A stretch of 64,000 nt of DNA, taken from positions 558,001 to 622,000 of the forward strand of contig OV788638.1 of assembly GCA_928721565.1 (NCBI GenBank), read 5' to 3'. The notes under the pieces are model-generated. The model was not told where the DNA came from. It worked only from the letters and a program-made list of their open reading frames with translations, and searched no databases. Both the position numbers and the translations under genes were made by a program. Positions 60,963-64,000 of the stretch are shown here, piece by piece. Origin of the DNA: an uncultured Clostridia bacterium (GTDB taxonomy: Bacteria > Bacillota > Clostridia > TANB77 > CAG-508). Position 1 is the stretch's first letter; every line of letters begins with the position of its first letter.

Positions 60963-61162
60963 TGTATCCTCCGTTTTTTTGACTTTTTGTATAAAATTTC
61001 GTCAAATTTATTATACAATATTTTGTCATAAATGTGTATTACATTTTTATTACATTTGTGTTACAAAAATATTACAACCTTAAAATTATAAAATCATAAT
61101 CTTTAAATTAGAACATAATATTTAATATAATTAGTATTGTGTTTTAATTTGGAGGTTTTTTT

Positions 61163-61924
61163 ATGTTTTTAATATTTAATAAAGAAAAAATACAAACATA
61201 TGCAGTATCAATATTGACGGTTGCAGTATTAATAGCAGTTGCAAATATAAAAAATATAAGTGCGATTCCAGTGTCTGCTACAGAAAAATATTTACCAATT
61301 TATAATGTACAAACAGAAGAAAATAAAATTGCATTTACAATGAATTGTGCGTGGAATGCAGATGATATAGATAGTATTTTAGAGACATTAAAAAATAATG
61401 ATGTACATATAACATTTTTTATGGTAGGGGACTGGGTAGACAAATATCCAGAGGCAGTAAAAAAGATATATGAAGCAGGACATGAAATAGGAAGTCATAG
61501 CAATACACATCCGCATGTGAATAATTTATCAGCAGAAAAAAATTTAGAAGAGATAAATTTGAGTGTAAATAAAATTGAAAAAATAACTGGTCATAAGACC
61601 AATTTATATAGAGCACCATATGGAGAATATAATAATACAGTAATAAAAACAGCACAAGAAAATGGATTTTATACTATTCAATGGAATATAGATACACTTG
61701 ATTATCAAGGTTTAACTGGTGAGGAAATGTGGAATAGATTAAAAAATAAATTAGATGGAGGATCTATCATATTAAGTCATAATGGAACAAAACATACTGC
61801 TGATAGTTTAGATATGTTAATAAAGAATATTCAATTAAATGGATTTAAATTAGTTACTATTTCAGAACTAATATATAAGGATAATTATTCAATAAATAAT
61901 AATGGAACTCAAGTATTTAACTAA
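61163..61924 (+). CDS. PdaB-like polysaccharide deacetylase (NodB domain)
   Basis: 253 residues. Signal/anchor helix at about 13-32 (VSILTVAVLIAVANIKNI), then a NodB domain. HITFFMVGDWVDKYPEAVK, GSHSNTHPHVN (zinc His pair), RAPYGEYN and SIILSHNGT are in order. The first motif, normally TFDD, reads FTMNCAWNADD, so the catalytic-base Asp is Asn. Relatives of this type (PdaB) act in sporulation on cortex peptidoglycan. AGGAGG-like TGGAGG precedes ATG 61163. Whether it is active on a sugar is doubtful given the Asn. Confidence 0.85.
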   Translation: MFLIFNKEKIQTYAVSILTVAVLIAVANIKNISAIPVSATEKYLPIYNVQTEENKIAFTMNCAWNADDIDSILETLKNNDVHITFFMVGDWVDKYPEAVKKIYEAGHEIGSHSNTHPHVNNLSAEKNLEEINLSVNKIEKITGHKTNLYRAPYGEYNNTVIKTAQENGFYTIQWNIDTLDYQGLTGEEMWNRLKNKLDGGSIILSHNGTKHTADSLDMLIKNIQLNGFKLVTISELIYKDNYSINNNGTQVFN

Positions 61925-61973
61925 AAGTATAAAAAGCAAAGTTTAGGAAATACTGACAACAAAGGAGAACGTT

Positions 61974-62468
61974 ATGCCATTAGTTGGAATAATTGCGAAA
62001 AAGAGAGATTTTCAAATAATAAAAAATGAATTACAAAAATATAATATTGAGTTAGTACTTATAAGTAAAAAGTCAATAAGAAATGTTTCAAAAATATTTT
62101 TTGAAGAAATAATAGTTTTAGAAGACATAAATTTAGAAACTAGTGAATATGAATTTATGAGTGAAGTTGTTTTAAAAACCAAATATTTAATAATTAATGC
62201 AGATATAGAAATAAAAATTTTAAAATATTTAAAAACAGACAATCCGATAAAAGTAATAACATTTGGTTTTAATTCTAAAGCTACAATAACTATATCAAGT
62301 GTAAACGAGGAAAAAATAATAGTATGTTTGCAAAGAAATTTAGAGAGATTAGATAATGAAATAATAGAAGCACAAGAAAAAGAAATTAAAATATTTCAAA
62401 ATGCTAATAAAAAAATTCATAACAGATTGGCGATTTTTATTATAAAAGAATTGCATAATTTGAAATAA
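61974..62468 (+). CDS. Hypothetical protein
   Basis: 164 residues, soluble. Begins with a Rossmann-like strand (LVGIIAKKRDFQIIKNEL). The middle has YLIINADIEIKILKYLKT and VITFGFNSKATITISSV, slightly recalling the TFG segment of Mur ligase domains, but there is no ATP loop. The end is a basic helix (NKKIHNRLAIFIIKELHN). Not recognised. AAAGGAG precedes ATG 61974. It follows the PdaB-like gene by 49 bases and may share its transcript. Confidence 0.7.
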   Translation: MPLVGIIAKKRDFQIIKNELQKYNIELVLISKKSIRNVSKIFFEEIIVLEDINLETSEYEFMSEVVLKTKYLIINADIEIKILKYLKTDNPIKVITFGFNSKATITISSVNEEKIIVCLQRNLERLDNEIIEAQEKEIKIFQNANKKIHNRLAIFIIKELHNLK

Positions 62469-62534
62469 ATTACATGTAAATACTAATATTTAGGGAAAAA
62501 TACAAAAAAAACTAGAAAAAATTAACTTTTTATG

Positions 62535-62563
62535 TAGACAAAACCAAAAAAGTGTAGTATAAT
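62535..62563 (+). promoter_or_regulatory. Promoter of the second SSB-like gene
   Basis: TAGACA (62535-62540), 17-bp spacer, TATAAT (62558-62563). Confidence 0.75.
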
Positions 62564-62644
62564 AAGAATTGTAGAAAATTTTAAAAAGAGAAAAGCAAGA
62601 TGAGAAATTTACAATTGATAAAGAAAATTAAGGAGGAAACAAAA

Positions 62645-63346
62645 TTGGATACAAATTATTTAGAAAACAACTACTTAACATTAGTAGGAAAAGTTACAGG
62701 CGAAAAGAAATTCAGCCACGAAATTTATGGTGAGAAATTTTACTCATTCAACTTATCAATACCACGTTTAAGTGGAAACTCAGATATTATACCAATAACA
62801 ATATCTGAAAGATTAATAACAGACGAAATGCTAACAGAAGGAAAAAAACTATTAATAAAAGGTCAATTTAGATCATACAATAGTTATGAAAATGAAAGAA
62901 ACAAATTAATTTTAACAGTATTTGCTAAAGATGTTGAAGAGCTTAAAGAAGTTGAAGAACAAGAAGAAAATGACATAGTTAGAAAAGATGAGACCACAAA
63001 CGAGGTTGTACTTATTGGATTTGTATGTAAAAAACCAATTTACAGACAAACACCATTTGGAAGAGAAATTGCAGATTTGTTATTAGCTGTAAACAGAGCA
63101 TATAATAAATCAGATTATATTCCAACAATAGCATGGGGAAGAAATGCAAGATTCTGCCAAAACTTAGAAGTTGGAGCTCAAGTAAAAATAGTAGGAAGAG
63201 TTCAATCAAGACAATATGAAAAGAAATATGAAGACGGAACATCAGAAATGAAAGTTGCTTATGAGGTTTCAATATGTAGTTTAGAATTAATAAATGAAGA
63301 AGGAACTGAAAAGAAGGAAGAAACAGAAAGTCAAGAAGCCGTTTAG
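62645..63346 (+). CDS. Single-stranded-DNA-binding-like protein with two OB folds (paralogue 2)
   Basis: Two SSB-type halves: LTLVGKVTGEKKFSHEIYG, FYSFNLSIPRLSGNSDIIPI and LLIKGQFRSYNSYENERNK; then VVLIGFVCKKPIYRQTPFGR, ADLLLAVNRAYNKSDYIPT, AWGRNARFCQNLEVGAQVKI and VGRVQSRQYEKKYEDGTSEM. The second half is the better SSB match. An acidic tail (EEGTEKKEETESQEAV) ends it. I prefer TTG 62645, because AAGGAGG at 62630-62636 is 8 nt away. ATG 62600 would add 15 residues but has almost no ribosome site. Same architecture as the gene at 49,395. Own promoter and terminator. Confidence 0.82.
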   Translation: MDTNYLENNYLTLVGKVTGEKKFSHEIYGEKFYSFNLSIPRLSGNSDIIPITISERLITDEMLTEGKKLLIKGQFRSYNSYENERNKLILTVFAKDVEELKEVEEQEENDIVRKDETTNEVVLIGFVCKKPIYRQTPFGREIADLLLAVNRAYNKSDYIPTIAWGRNARFCQNLEVGAQVKIVGRVQSRQYEKKYEDGTSEMKVAYEVSICSLELINEEGTEKKEETESQEAV

Positions 63347-63360
63347 TATATTATATAGAT

Positions 63361-63399
63361 ATCAACTGTACCCAAGTAAAGTGGTACAGTTGATTTTTT
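63361..63399 (+). terminator. Terminator of the second SSB-like gene
   Basis: Perfect 12-bp stem ATCAACTGTACC/GGTACAGTTGAT, 10-nt loop, six T. Confidence 0.92.
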
Positions 63400-63448
63400 G
63401 TTGTTTTGTTGCTATAATATTTGTATTAAATAAATCGGAGGTTTACAT

Positions 63449-64000
63449 ATGAAAAATAAGAAAAAAATTTGTTTTGGCATAATGGCAATTATTCTTATTG
63501 CAATATTTTGTATTAGCTTAACACCAAAAACTTTACAAAATGATACATTTTATACAATTAAAATAGGTGAACACATAATAAATAATGGTGGAATAGATAT
63601 GATGGATCCATTTTCATGGCATGAGGGACTAGAGTATACATATCCACATTGGTTATATGATGTAATAATATATTTGGTATATTCTGTTGGAGGAATGGCA
63701 GGAATATATATATCTACTTGTGTTTTTTCAGCACTGTTGGGTATTGCAATATATAAAGTAAATTCTAAACTTACTAAAAATAAAGTACTATCTTTTGTAA
63801 TAACATTGGGAGCAATGTATTTGTTAAAAGATTATATTGCAGCAAGAGCTCAACTAGTAACTTTTATATTGTTTACAATTCAATTATACTTTATGGAAAG
63901 ACTTACTGAAAGCAGTAAAAAAAGATATGGAATAGGTTTAATAATAATTTCAATATTAATTGCTAATTTGCATGTTGCGGTTTGGCCATTTATGTTTGTT
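63449..64000 (+). CDS. Polytopic membrane protein, N-terminal part (GT-C glycosyltransferase-like)
   Basis: The gene runs off the window after 184 codons. First helix GIMAIILIAIFCISL (about 10-24), then a loop with NDTFYTIKIGEHIINNG, DPFSWHEGLEYTYPHWLYD, followed by further helices. An Asp-containing first loop and a PHWLYD segment before helix two are common in GT-C-fold membrane glycosyltransferases and related unnamed proteins. The assignment is tentative because the C-terminal part is missing. CGGAGGT precedes ATG 63449. Confidence 0.75.
   Translation, partial: MKNKKKICFGIMAIILIAIFCISLTPKTLQNDTFYTIKIGEHIINNGGIDMMDPFSWHEGLEYTYPHWLYDVIIYLVYSVGGMAGIYISTCVFSALLGIAIYKVNSKLTKNKVLSFVITLGAMYLLKDYIAARAQLVTFILFTIQLYFMERLTESSKKRYGIGLIIISILIANLHVAVWPFMFV

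Overview
The window is AT-rich DNA from a low-GC, spore-forming member of the Clostridia (Bacillota), probably an uncultured gut lineage. The lineage is read from gene content: a Spo0A-type regulator, SpoIIE, an alpha/beta SASP, YpeB, CotF-like coat proteins and a PdaB-like deacetylase, with A/T-ending codons, strong AGGAGG ribosome sites and clean sigma-A promoters (several TTGAAA/TTGACA-17-TATAAT). I cannot name the species.

Layout. 1-3.2 kb: the end of a UDP-sugar pyrophosphorylase, a phosphoglucomutase and a convergent TtcA-like tRNA thiolase. 3.3-5.4 kb: a HicAB toxin-antitoxin locus whose toxin is frameshifted, an insertion sequence with a 25-bp target duplication, and tRNA-Arg(CCT). 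5.4-9.8 kb: tadA, then SRP RNA-dnaX-ebfC-recR. 10-15.3 kb: a glycolipid glycosyltransferase, ypeB, a SASP, murF and a DnaJ-like gene. 15.3-31 kb: the accessory heart of the window, with two small unknown genes, an orphan VirD4/TraG-type coupling ATPase and a 12.4-kb gene for a surface protein of about 4,116 residues. 31-35.3 kb: a YhaO/YhaN-like nuclease/ATPase pair, with a second copy of the same insertion sequence just behind it. 35.3-42 kb: prfA, pcrA, a Spo0A-like gene, two coat-protein genes, an M23 peptidase and mecA. 42.3-48.3 kb: the shape and division operon radC-mreBCD-mrdA-minC. 48.3-53.3 kb: two small conserved genes, a two-OB-fold SSB-like gene, and spoIIE with a perfect 0A box upstream. 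53.3-53.7 kb: a locus I read as a type I toxin-antitoxin system (see findings). 53.8-64 kb: a WG-repeat protein, a tail-anchored protein, acpS-tatD-udg-gltA, a cytoplasmic HExxH protein beside a 15-bp-period repeat array, a PdaB-like deacetylase, a second two-OB SSB paralogue and the start of a polytopic membrane protein.

The strongest candidate for an undescribed system is the locus at 53,346-53,695. A 29-codon hydrophobic peptide on the minus strand and a roughly 65-nt RNA on the plus strand point at each other. Each has its own promoter and terminator. They share a 17-bp block that makes the RNA antisense to the peptide's start codon, and their terminator loops are exactly complementary. 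This is the layout of Fst/par-type type I toxin-antitoxin systems. Next in interest are the giant beta-propeller/Cna-B/MucBP surface protein with its neighbouring coupling ATPase, and the two insertion sequence copies.
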